Translations under genes and position numbers: made by a program
The notes under the pieces: model-generated
Seen by the model: the letters and a program-made list of their open reading frames with translations, nothing else
Told to the model about the DNA's origin: nothing
The model's database searches: none
Shown here: positions 40,540 to 53,517 of the stretch, one piece after another
How the letters are laid out: every line of letters begins with the position of its first letter
How positions within the stretch are numbered: the stretch's first letter is position 1
NCBI GenBank assembly: GCA_013397435.1
Contig: VZRG01000524.1
Location: forward strand, 310,001-374,000
Direction: 5' to 3'
DNA: 64,000 nucleotides
Origin: Erythrocercus mccallii
Lineage: Eukaryota; Chordata; Aves; Passeriformes; Dicruridae

Positions 40540-43500
40540 TCTATGGGGGTTGTGTTTTGTTTCACTTTTATCATGCAAAAGTATGAGTTTCTCCTGAACA
40601 TTGCTTTGGGTTTGCACAAGGCAGCCTGGCCAGTGCTACCTGCATGGTTCACTCAGAAAACAGCTCAGAAAACAAGGTGATAGAAGAGGAGAAGAAAAAG
40701 CATGCAGCATTTTTTTCAAATAAAATATCATGTTTAAAACAAGACTATAGCAGCACCCAAAGAACTGTGTCATAAGCTCAAACTATGTGATCCTTCAGAA
40801 ACACAGCATTCATGTAATAACATTTTCAGCTTGACTCTTGGAGTCGTTAACAGAATCTCAGCAATTAGTGTCAGCAGAGCGAGACACAAGAGAGCTCCCA
40901 AACTCTCTCCAGCAGTGGCCAGCAGTGATTGCTGGAGTAAAGAACATGAGAAATAGGACAAAAGCCTTTGTCTGTTTCCTCAGTAAATGATTTCAGCTTA
41001 TGGCAATCAGTGTTTTATGGGCTTCCTGATTTACAGGCTGTCCATTAGTATATTAATTAGCCAGCGATGGACTCATCTTTTATGAATTTATCCAATTCCT
41101 TATTGAACTTCAGTCAAAAATAAAGATCAAGAGGTTAGGGATTTAATTACTAGATCATGAGCATGGAGTTATCTAAAAGCAAAAGGAAAATAGCTATTCC
41201 CATTTCGATAACAATTCATAGTGACATTTAAATGAAAATTACTTAACTCACAAATCAAGGCAAAATTTCTGGGTTTGTATGTCAAAAATATTTCCATTAA
41301 GATAATTTAGTTTTCTTAAACCCATCTCAAAAATAACACCTTAGTAATATTTTTCAAGTGTAAAAATGTGAAACTCCATAAATATCCATAGATGTAACAC
41401 AATTAAAATAAATGCAAAATTAATGACTCAAGAATTACTGATTTACTGGCACATTTACAAAGTGCTAAATTACCATCTCGCTACAAGTTATGGGAAATGA
41501 GTGATAAAAGTATGATTTTACTGACAAAACCCAGTTTTTCAATAAAATGGAAAATTATAATACAAGCCAATCTTTTTTTTAATAATAGATGTTACTCTAG
41601 ACTGCTCAGTTGTGTTAAAAAAGAAGAAAATCCCCACATTGTGCTAGCCCCAAGAACATCAAAACCAGAAACTCCACTGATGAAAGAAACCAAGGTATAA
41701 ACCAGCAAATAAAGATGTTTGTCAGGGTTCTCCTTTAACCTGTGCCAAAGGTTTACCAGTTACAGTGGTTTTAAACAACCTCTTATCCTCACACTTAAGA
41801 ATTAAAGAATTAACTAGAGATGTCCCTGAATTCTTTTCTGATGTATAGAAAGTTGCCCTGTAATCCTTTTGGGGAGGCTGTAGTGTGTAGTCCATGTTAT
41901 GATACCCCTGGCAAGGGTGATGTGAAGCTACACGAAATCTCTAAATGCTCCCAAACTCTTTTTCTGCACACAGATTTTGCCTTTTGCTGCAGCATACCTT
42001 GCTTCTCCAGTTCCACCTTATCTTTTAAAGAGACTCACAGGTACAGAGCAGTTCTTTCCTTTTTGCTTGCATATACTATTGCTCTTAAATGACCCATGGA
42101 AAATACAGGGCACAAGATTTTTCTATAATGTAGGATTTCTGTAGTGCTTTGTGCCACAATGATTGCTGTAATTTAAACTTTATATTAAAAAAAAAACCAG
42201 ACTAATCAATAAAATTTTAATTTATAGTATTAGTTTGGAACTGTTTATTTCTTACATGAAACACCTTTTTGGTTACAAATTATTCAAACAATTTGTCCTC
42301 CTGGAACACTTGCACAGCACCATAAGCAATCATCCAAGATATGCTGTGCTAGCTTAAATGACAGAGAAATGCATTTGGGCCAAGAATACAGGGCTTTGTA
42401 TCTATTTATATGGAGGTAAAAGAAATTTAAAAAGTGATCTCTATAATTTATTGTTTGTTCCCTTCACTGCAAATGATTTTAAAACATATACCAAAGGTAA
42501 TGTGGCATAATTACATGGCATTGAAGTCAAGATGCTCCTGAAAAGAATGACTTTTTCTTACCGTGGCCCCAGCACCAAACGACAGTGATTAGGATAACGT
42601 GAGCTACACAATATTCTTCCTTCCAAACATAAAATGCCACAAAATCAAAGTTCCCACTTTTGCTCTCCCCACCCAGTGATTTTTAACTTTGTGTCTCCTC
42701 AAAACAGAAAAGCAAACTCCAGACCAGGTGTCGGGCTCTGCACCTGCTCTCACCCAAGTGTGTGCAGCTCTTGCCAGAGCTGTGGGCCTCAGCTGTTCCT
42801 GCCACAAATCCTAAATCCGCAACAGAAATGTATCAGGATGCTTTTGGCTGTGTACATGGAAAGCTTTGCCTAGACATTTTCATGAAACCTCACATTCACA
42901 GTCTGTCTTTGGAAGTAATCTGAAATCCATTAACATTTTAATTTTAAGCATAATTTGATCAATTAGTTAAATTGATCAACAGCAAGACTATTATTTTAGT
43001 AAGAGTCTTTCCACTCCTCCTAAAGCTTGTTGGTCTCTAATGTCACAGACTGAAGTACCACAGAATCTGTGCACTGTGAGACTCAGGGTGAGTCCTTTGG
43101 TCCAGCAAAATTTCCAATCTATCAATATGTGCCATGTGTGAGCTACCTTGCCTTATTCCCCAGGAAAATGAAATTTTAGGTCTTGTTTATATTTTACTGA
43201 AGCTCTAGAGATTCAGGTTACCGATTTGAAATATTTTTGCTCAGACACCCACAGTTTGAGCTAGGAGCTCAGCTTTCTGCAGCTACTGTACATAAGGAAC
43301 TGATCACCTACAGACAGGGGAGGAGATCATCACCCTCTAGTACAGCATGCAACAGCAAAGCACATTTAGCCCAGCAACACACAAAATACCAGATCGGAAG
43401 TGACCTATAAGTAATTAGACAATTTCCCTAAACAGCTGCAGAGCCACCAGAGTTTAAAAAATCATCCAAATAAGAGGATGGTTCAATATAGTTGTAAGTC

Positions 43501-44082
43501 ATCACCACTACTCCCGTGAGAAAATAAAAAAAAGTAGCATCCATCATATAATCCAACTCATTCCTGTCGCCCGTCTCTTTCCTGGGCCTTACTCTTACAA
43601 GTATTTTTCATGTCATGCAATGAACAAGATCTTAATTAATCTAAGAGAAAGGAAGCCTCTCTTAGCTTTTTGTTTTAGCGTTTCTGCACTGGGTAATTCT
43701 TCAGTCTTAAAATTCTCATACTATTCTGCACAGCTTGGCTACAGTTCAGTGGAGCAAAAGTAGAGGAGAGAGGTGAGCAGGCCAGTGTGGAAGCCAGAAG
43801 GGAGATTTCTTTTTTAAATACCATTGCCAATTTGCAAGCACATCAAAGTGCAGGCCAGGACAATCAGAAGTCTAATGTTAGCAAACAAAACTTAAACCTT
43901 TTTCTTGGTATTCATCAAAAGGAAGATTAGTTTTGAACATTCAAAATTGTAGATACAGCATCAAATCTGATGTTTTATTGCAGTTGTATTTCAGACAGCT
44001 GTTAAGATACAGTTGAGAACAAGAACATTAACTAAATGTTTGGTTAACTCACTCTCAAAATAAGCCCCAGCTTTTCCAGGGG

Positions 44083-44113
44083 AAAAAAAAAAAAAAANAA
44101 AAAAAAAAAAAAA
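44083..44113 (+). repeat. Poly-A tract with one undetermined base
   Basis: An uninterrupted A tract of 31 positions with an N at 44098. No retrocopy is recognisable on either side, so it is treated as a homopolymer whose length or sequence was hard to resolve in the assembly. Confidence 0.95.
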
Positions 44114-47100
44114 GGAAAGCGTATCTGATTGTTGATTGCTGCAGTTCTGATTTCATTCCCACAGCAGTTGTGACCACCTGAAATTCAGTGCTGCCGGGAA
44201 GGGTTCTTACCCCCACCCTTGTCAGCAGCTCCCTGGAATGATCAGAGAGCCCATGACCGCAAGGGTCCATGCAGTTCTCCAGTCTTAAAGAAACCGTTCA
44301 GCTTGGAAAAGGAGCACAGTAAGTTTATTGTATAAACCTATAAAGTATAATTCTATTGAAATTAGAAGAAAAAGAAACTGTAGTGTCCAGAGAAAGTAAG
44401 ATGAGGCAGAATAACTTTTGAAGCAGTAGGTGTTAAAAATCCAAAAGGTAAGAGAGCAAGGAAACATGCTGTCTACTGCTGGGCATGTTTGCGATATGTA
44501 ATCAGCTGTTAGAGGCATAAAAAATCAACAAAGCTGGAAGTATTTTAGATTAAGCAGGCTTCTTCCTACCTAATTACACTGTAGTCAAACTCAAGAAAGG
44601 TGGGAGTGAAGATAAATGGGGTATTTGCCCTCAGTTATCTGTGTAGGAGGCTCTTCTCATGCATTGGTGCTCTACTGGCAGGTCAGGCTGAGCCAGCACA
44701 CCTGATCTAGCACAGGCCCTGCTGGAAGCTCCATCACAGAGCAGAGGGAAGAGTTAATGCTCATAAAAAAAAAAAATGAATGAATTCTCTTTACACCTCT
44801 TTTCATTGAAATGCTTCTGAGTACTTCAAAATGAAGAATCACACAGAGATTACAGTCTCTTTCCTCCTCAAAATATTGATAAATGACCCTTCATTAAATC
44901 CCTCCAAGAAAGCCATTACCAGGCTCCTCCTCGCTACTGCTCCTGGGGCTCCCTCACGCTCCACAGCTGGAGCAGAGGAGTTGGCATCATTCACGGAATG
45001 GAAAAAGGAGGCAGCAGCTTGGAAACCTGCTCTGCACGGATGCAGGCTGAGCAATCTCTAAAGGAAGAGATTTTTTTATTACCTAAGCATTAAAGCAAAT
45101 TAACACAAGGTTTCAGAAAACAGGTTAATGTTACATGAACAGCAACAGTGCATCTTCTCAGGAGAATATTTATAATCAATTAAAAACAGATATCAATAAA
45201 CCCTCTAAAATTGATCTAACACCAAGCATCTATCATTTATTTGACATTAAAGTACTAGTATTTATTTTTATAATTCCAACAAATAGATTCAATGATATGT
45301 ATTTACAATATGAGATCGGAATCCTAATTGAAAATTGAGGATATGACAGTTGTGCAAACAAAATTAAGTTTTAATTAAAACATTACTAATTGAAGTCACT
45401 AGTTTAAATCCCACACTGAACAGAAAGTTGGACAATATGACTAATTTTGTTAAAATAATTAATGTTAATGTAAAGCACTAAAATATGCTAATACCCTAAA
45501 AACACTGATAAGAAAGAAGGATAAATGAGACTAATTTATCCTACTTCATTCTTTCAAAACTACTTTACTGGGGTTTTTTCCTGCTGTCTGAAAAACTATT
45601 TTATGTTGATTGCTAATACTGAATTTTATGTACTGTTGTACTGAAGTCTAATACAGAAACTAATCTGTGAAGTGGCTGGATTTCCTCTCTGTATTTTCAC
45701 ATAAATGCTGCAGAGTTGAATGCACTATCTTTAAATACTTTTTCCTTCTTTTCTTGGCGCTGGAGGTAAGACCATCATAATTGTCTCCAGCAGCAAATGC
45801 TTTCAAGTTTTCTGTAAAAGTCTTAATATTCCTCCTTTTTATCTTATGAATACTTTTTATTTTTTCTAAATTTGATCTTCAAGAAATTCACTAAATTTCC
45901 TAAGGCTGACTAGACCATGGACTCTTTTTTTCTTTTAGCATACAAACATGCCAGGGTTTTAAAGACGAAATCCAAGACGGTTCAAGCTGCTTTACTTTTT
46001 GTAGATATTTATTTCACACCGTACCCAGACAATGAAAGCTCCACGTTTGCACAGCTATAGAAGAGTGTGCTCATCAGTGATGAGCTGGGAGCAGGAATTC
46101 GTGGGTACTGCACATCTTGTGCATGACTCCCTGGAAATCCTCCAAACACACATCCCCTGAAACATCTCCCTGAAGTTTTCACTGGTTTTCTTTTCATTCT
46201 CTCCCACTGAGCTTCTCCATGTTTCACCTCTTGCCCCCCAACCAGGACCTGTTTTGACAACTCAGCTAATCTGGGTTTTAGGATATATGGGAGTTAAATA
46301 TTTAATCAATGCACTTGGGCTCCCTGCTATGATTCAGAGAGGTCTACAGACAGAAAAACAAGCTTCCATTAAAGCTATTCCATATTTATTCCATTACACA
46401 CATAGAGAGGGTATGAGGTAAACTGATTGTACCTATTTCGTTCACTTCTCCTGTTTACCAGCAAGTGCACCTGAGGACAGTCTAAGCTCTCACACCACAG
46501 CCATGGGATGATAATGAAGGTTAAGGAGAAAAGAAGCCCACCCACACTCCAATAAAAATAGATTTTTTCACCCCTTTCAGAACTCATAGCAGTAACCGCT
46601 TATAAATACACAAATTTCTTGGCAAACTTGAAGAACTAAAAAGCAAAGCAGCAATGTGGGATTTAGTTGATTTGCACTAGAATACATTTGCCAATCCCTC
46701 ATTTGTTGAATATCCTAAATTCTACACATTTACCAAAAGCAATCTTCAAGCCCAACAGCAATAAAGAAGAAAAATATTTACTGTGTCTTTAAATATTCTC
46801 CAAATTATCTCTATCAAGGTTATGTATTATGTTATTGAATACTCCACTGTCAGTGGATTGCTATCCATCTTTTCATTTTCCAGTGTATTCTGATTTTCAA
46901 AAAAGTAAAAATAAAGCTCTTCATGCTTTCAAGAACACAAATTTATTACTGACACATGGAGACCAGTAAAACTATGAGCAAGTTTAAATTACACCAAAAT
47001 TAAATAGCAACAATTACAGTTAAAATACTAAACGTGAATACAAAAATATTGCTGAAAACCTTTAATTTGTTAGCAGCAATTAACAGAACCGTAGCCATCT

Positions 47101-50100
47101 CTGCTTTATTCATTAGGTTTTTATTCTGTCAGTTAAAACTATTTATAGTTGATCCACCATAATTTCCTTCCACCCACAACCACCTATAATTTTTCCCTCA
47201 GTAATTTTATAAACTTAATGTTGAGGTTCTTTTTTTTTCATTTCCATCTGCAGATTTAAAAAGCACCCTTTCTTACTATATTTATAAAAAAAAAGTCAGG
47301 GGTCAGTACAGCCCTCATTGAGCTGCAGCTGTTAAGAGTGCACATTGATATTCATTTTTCTTCTAATTCTACAGATGCAAATTAGCTCAATAAGGAACTT
47401 CATTTTATTCTATCTTTGAAATAGTGAGCCTAGAAAAGTAATATGTTTTGACATTAAAGATCTATTTCTATTATATTATATGAATATAAAATATGAATGA
47501 TTGTTTGCTTTTCTTGTCAAGAATGCCATTCTCGATCTAGCCTTGATCAAAGTGATAGAAAATCAGAATGAAAATACAATGCAATAAAATACCCAGTAGG
47601 CATTCAAGCCAGTGCACAGTTAAAACAGTCAAAAAAAAAAGGTTCAAAATTCACCTGGAATATTCCTCACTGTTGCCTCAAATAACAATGAACTCACCAC
47701 TAAGTTACACACTAAAATGAGTTAAATTCCAAGTACACTCAAGGAAAGATTAAAGTACTTGGAGGTGGTTTGTAAATAAAAGCTACAATTATTGACTACA
47801 GTATTCAGCATGAATTTTTTACTGAGCTTTCATACACCCTATGGAAGTATTTTGTTGTGCTCTGAATAAAGAAGCACTCTTTAGCAACTTTCACTCTCAG
47901 CTGTAAATTATTCGCCACAATCTTTGTGCTCATCAAATCAAGTTCATTTTGCACTCATTAACATACACTTTAAATAAAAATTAATTTATTGACCAGAACA
48001 CCAATTTACCAGTATTTGCTTGGAAATATCTGAATACAGTACATGTTGTTTAATACTTGGCTTACGTATAAATGTACGTATACGTGCAGAAAAACAACAG
48101 TAAATTGCATCTGTTGATACTGCACAGATAAACCCCAAAATGCACATCTAAGGATCTGTACCCACACAAATATACATGTGCACACTAAAATGTGCACACC
48201 ACATATGCCTATGACTAAGCACAAACATCTCAAACACATACAATACTTTAACTGTGCATAAACAGTATCATCCTAATGGTATCAGAAGAAAGCTTAAAGA
48301 CTAGTGTAAAAATCATCAGTGGAAAAAAATCCATTTCTCTTCATTGCAAATGTTTGTTAAATGTAAATGCTGATATTCTACTCCTTGGAAGAACACTTGT
48401 CTGCATGTGGAATTTCATGATAAAAAGCTTTACAGTCCCAGGTTTCTCTAGATAAACCCCTCTGGTTTACTGATGCATGAATGCACTGAAATTGAATTAC
48501 TGTACAACAGCAATTACTTTTCACAGTACAGTTATAATGAGAATCAGCTTCACAATGAACACCAGGTAGCTCTGGTAGGAAAAGTTAATAAAAAGAAGCC
48601 TCTTATTTGCATTTTCCACGGCAGCAAGTGTAGTTGCCTTAAAGAAAAACCATCCTTAACACTTGATTTGCCATTTTAGCAGTGGATCAACAATCATTTT
48701 TATAACACCTCCTTATTTGCAAGGAAATATTAATGAAAATAAAAATTTTAGTACAAAGCTAAAGTTATAATAATAGGTTTTCAAATATTCCTTAATAACT
48801 TGGTTATCTTTCATTTTGCTATCTTTTTCTCTTCCCTCTAGCCTTCAATTTTTTCTCAATATGCCAATAACTAGGAAAAGTAAAATCATGAAATGAACAA
48901 TTTTAACTCCTCTTTTCCACTATCAAGTTTGTTGCCATTGTCATTTGTTACTGAGCATTATTTCAGAGTGCTTCATTCCTGGTTTCAAATTAGTAAATTC
49001 ATTGAAGTATCATAAAATCTTCTAAAAATTATATTTAAAAAAATCACAGGTAACTTTAAGACTGATCAAGCAAATTTCCTATGAGTGAAATGACTAAAAG
49101 TCCAGGAAAAGCAGCAATACCTCAAGTGACAGGAGACTAAACAAGAGTCTCAAAGGGATTATTTGTGTTTGTCTGTAAAATTAAAACCACTACTGAACAG
49201 CGCAGGAAACATTTCTGTGTCTGTCACCTTATGGGCAGTAATATATTTCCCATCTTAAGCATCATAATATTAAAGGTAAATGGATACATTTACCTTTGTC
49301 ACATATAGAAACAGAACACCAGCAGCACTGAATAAAAACCATAGCTCAGAGATTTTAACTTAATTCACGTCAGAAATACTTCAAAATAAAATACAAAGTT
49401 GCCTGCCTAAAACTCAATCAGGTAGAACAGCACTAGGAAGGAAATGGTTAACAGGAATATCCCCAGCTGATATAAACCCAAGGTAAATAGTGAACACTGG
49501 GGAGGAGTGGGGGAAAAATGTTGCTTGCAAGGTTTTCCATCAGTAAGTAGATGACAAAAGGTTATATAATTGGTTTAGTACTTTCAGTTTTCCATTTATC
49601 TTATGTATCTGACAGAACAAAAATAGGACAATCTGTGCTAGGATAATTGCATACTGAAGGGTAATTCAAACAGGGAATGAATATGATAAAAATCACACTG
49701 AACCAACTAACCACTACGAAAAGCGATGAGACAGAAAAATAAGAATTCATCCAGATTATTACTGGGGAGGAGGGAAAAGAGTTCTCATGTGGTCACTAGC
49801 TTCAAATAAATTCATATGTTTGAAAGCAGCAAGCAGAACCACCAAAAAAAAAAAAACCAAAAAAAACCCTATGTGAGGTCCATCCAAGCCATCCTAATTT
49901 TACATATCCAGGTCATTCTTCTTGGCCTTTTCTATAAATCAAACACTTTATGTACTATGAATTTCTGAACATTTTCAGTGTTACATCTGCTAGAACCTGA
50001 AGAAGTATGTTTAACCCAAAATGCTTTTGGATAAAGCATTTTAATCGACCATGGATTTTGATGTCTACTTGTAGCTAATTCACACAGTGGTGTAGGGTAA

Positions 50101-52320
50101 AAATTTGGGCTACTATTGGAAAACATTTTCTGAGTCCTTGGATTTGTAGCCTCCCAGTCATGTCCCCATTATTTCTAAGGCTGAGGGATATTTTGTAAGG
50201 TATTCTTCATTTTGTACTTCCTCCAGCCTCATCACCAATATACCAGACATATTAGTTTGAATTCTACATTTCATTGCTCTTGTACAAGTTTCCATCAAAA
50301 GCTTATGCCAAAATTCAAGTATTTTAGAGACAAGATGATCCAATATCAGGATGGAACAGAGTTCTAAAGTGTACAGGAGTTTTCTAATTTCCATCTCACG
50401 TCACCAGATATGAGGGGAAAATTAGTTGTGATGGACCAAGGATGAAACTTATGCAAAACCTGCATTGTACCAAAGAAATTTGTACTTCTCAGGATGCAAA
50501 TTACTAAGTAACTAGTAATTAGTAATAAGTAACTACTTACTACCAGAACAGAACAGGACACTCCTTCCATCTCTACCATCAAGAAGGATCAATTTATATC
50601 ATTATGCAAAAATTAAGAACTTAAGTGGAAAGTACACTAAAGAGATCATTTGTTAAAAGAAGTGACCCTGTCCAAACCACGCTTCTAGCTTCTTTTCCAA
50701 AGATGTAAACCTTCCAAAGAAGGCTCTGGATTTCAGTCACTTTTTCCAGCACTAAAATCCATTCACTCAAGATTACATGCATAGTTTAACTTCACAGAAT
50801 TTGGGCTTGATTTTACTCAGAGCAGGGTGGTCTATATTGATCCTGTATTTTTTTCCTCCTTAGATAAAAACATCATCTGTATGAAGAGACCAAACCTGTT
50901 CTAAATATTTGTTATGAAGCCCTAATTGAGACGCAAACTGCTCTTCCCCACCAGCACTCCACACTGATGGAATTCTATTCCCTCACCAGCCAAATGTGCA
51001 GCTTGCTGGTCACTTCTCGCTCTAAACAAATGCTGCTCCAAGAATGCTTTGTTCACATTATGATCTCACGGGAGCTGTTTTCTCTGCTAAGAAACAAGGA
51101 AAAGAGTCCTCCCCCTTCCCCAAGTCAATATTCTTCAGGCTTCTGGAAGCTGTTGCACACATATTAAAGTGTAGTTTTTCCTCTGAAAAACACACTGTAA
51201 AAATAGCATTGCGGGGTTCCATGTTTATTGTCTTTCTCTGCTTCCCTGCCAAGAGTGCTCAGTTTTACAAGCTGAAATGTTTTACTTCACTGCCAGCCCT
51301 AAAAATTCAACCTCTTAAACACAGCCAAATTCTTTCCTCCCTTTGCACCATGACAAATAGTACAAGGCTGAAGTCGAAATCGTATCCTCAGTCACACAAT
51401 AGGAATCCCTGTCCTCGGGTGATACTTCCAGCTACAGAGGGGACATGAGGATCTTCAACTCAATTGAGCAGATAAATCTGGCTGAAATAGAGCAGCTGAT
51501 GGTAAACAGCATCACCATAAAGTCCCGTGAGCTTGCTGACAGGGGTGATGCGACAGCAGATGTTGTTCCAGGCATTCACCTCAACTTCTAGTGAAGAATA
51601 ATGCAAAAGGAAAACTAAAACAGGAAGATTTGTTACTCTTTAGAACACGTGTTACAACAAACTCCTATTTGATATGATAAAACATAAAATTCTGAAATTT
51701 TTCTAGCTTTTATAGTAAGTCGAATAGACAACAAGGCTATTACAAAAGGATGATCAGAATGGAGATTTTAAAAAAAGAAAAAACAACAAAAAAAGAAAAA
51801 AGCACAAAAACTTACAGACATACAGAGAGCTGTCTAGTTATTCAATGATTATTACTGAGTTGCCTGAAGAGCGATGTAGTCCTTGCCACAATTAAAGTCT
51901 TTACCATTTGAAGTGTTTGCATCTTTTTCTAAACTAAAGGACAGTTATTGAACTCAGACATTTCCCTGCAATACTATTTTTATAATAGTGAGCACTGAAA
52001 TTAAGTCTGCTTTGGTTGGATATTTTAAAATCTGACATTTAAACCATATGCAGTTAGGTTTTACTGCACACAAGTGATATGTCACAAACTCATACTGGAA
52101 ATTGGTAGTCCCAATCTCGTTGCACACTCTTACATTTATCTATTGACGGTATAAATAATTTAAATCTATTCTCTTGAACAGTGATCCTAAAATACTTCTG
52201 AATGCTTTAGCATTTCCACTTCAGCACCTTCAATTGCTAGTACACCCTTCAGAGCAGAGCCTAAACTATCTATTTAATTTTACATCATAGAAGGAAATAG
52301 CAGATTGATCAGCTGCTTAC

Positions 52321-52437
52321 CCGTACGGCTTCAGACTTCTTATGAAACATTTCTTCCATATTCTTTGCTAGCTTTTTCACAAGCTGAAGGCCATCAATTT
52401 CTTCTATTGCAACATCCTTCTCATATTCTTTGTATTT
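52321..52437 (-). CDS. CACNA2D3: CACNA2D3 coding exon (probably exon 3), calcium channel alpha-2/delta-3 subunit
   Basis: This is an internal coding exon of 117 bp, or 39 whole codons, in phase 0 at both ends. Its translation runs from KYKEYEKDV through EEIDGLQLVKKLAKNM to MFHKKSEAVR, which I recognise as the N-terminal alpha-2 segment of vertebrate alpha-2/delta-3. The mature protein is an extracellular, membrane-anchored auxiliary subunit that promotes trafficking and gating of Cav1/Cav2 channels. The segment is charged and helical-looking and lies before the VWA_N domain. On the minus strand the exon is preceded by a long pyrimidine tract ending in CAG (52438-52440) and followed by GTAAGCAG (from 52320 downward), a strong donor. 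The paralogous CACNA2D1 exon coding IYEKYQDLY... to ...SKALV is also 39 codons from my memory of that protein, which supports exon number 3; the number itself is inferred. No stop or frameshift is present. Confidence 0.96.
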
Positions 52438-53470
52438 CTGGAAGAAGAAAAGAAAAATAGGGAAAAGTTACTCGCAGGGAACCAGCTGAAATTTTGACAA
52501 CTAATTATTCGTTTTATATTACACTTTGCTGACATTCTTCATTTATTTGATCTTTATTTGCGTGACAGCAGGCTGCTTTGTGCCAAGATGCTGTCATGGG
52601 GAGAGAACAACTGGATTAGAACCAGAAGTTCATTTGAAAAATAATAAAAATATTTATCTCATGCACTGCAGGAAAACGGTAACTCCCCTTCACAATGTTT
52701 AAATTATTCTTCCCCACAACTAAACAAGAGCCAAAAAAAGTAACAAAAAAATCCTTGTATCTCCTCCAAAAATCATGTAAAAACAGTGACACAATTGGCA
52801 ATCCTTGTGCCTTGGCAAACTAGAATCCTCCTCCTCCTCAGCTGAACTTCCTGTAGATGCCATATCAGAAGCTTTATACAATGCTTACATTATGAGTACT
52901 TACACCACAAGCTTATCTAGACATGCTTAACTTTTTATGCAAAGAAAAGCCTGAACAAAGCACATGAACATGAGTCTTCATCCAAACACAAGCATCAAAG
53001 CACCCTTTATCCAATATGATGAGCATTGCCTTGTTTCACAATGTGAATAACTCTCAGAATGCCTAAGCACTAAATATATATTCAAAACAATTTTTATCCT
53101 CTATTTTCTGCATATCAGTACTTTTTTCCTCATCAAAGAAGCTTTGTAAAAAATAATTATTAAAAAGAATTTAATGCTGAAAACATTCTTGTTCCCCATT
53201 TATTCCACTGCAGTCTGTACTCTAAGAACTGTTGGCTTCCACTCTGGCTGTTGTTTGCTTCTCTCTCGCTAAAACATGCACAGTAGTGTTGAACTAATCA
53301 CGGCCCATCACCAAACCCTTCACCTGCTCACAAATCTGTACCTCCATGACAGTGAGGGAGAAGGAAGGCACAACTGCCTCCTGCCAATTAGCCCTATGTG
53401 CCAGAAATATCTCCCAAACCTCTGCAGCAGACTCAGCAAACTCACAGTATTTGAGTGAATAAAATGAAAT

Positions 53471-53517
53471 GGTATAATTTTAAAAAGGTATAATTTAAAA
53501 AAAGGATAATTAAAATT
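53471..53517 (+). repeat. Short tandem repeat, about 16-bp AT-rich unit, 3 copies
   Basis: Three successive copies of GGTATAATTTTAAAAA-like sequence are present, the last one (GGATAATTAAAATT) diverged. Confidence 0.8.

Larger units (their letters stand above)
14402..52320 (-). other. CACNA2D3: CACNA2D3 intron between exons 3 and 4
   Basis: This is a complete intron of 37,919 bp, bounded by GTAAGC at 52320 and a T-rich tract plus CAG at 14402. Large introns at the 5' end are usual for this very long gene. It holds a CR1 3' end, a LINE remnant, G/T-rich tracts, TG and TA microsatellites and an A tract with an N. GC-richer patches at about 15560-15790, 33000-33560 and 34900-35470 have no match I recognise. 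No tRNA, snRNA or other RNA gene and no nested protein gene was recognised; the remaining sequence looks like ordinary unique intron. Confidence 0.9.

Noticed and set aside
44040..44290. Possible retrocopy attached to the long A tract
   Set aside because: Neither flank gives a gene-like translation or a target-site duplication, so the tract alone is reported.
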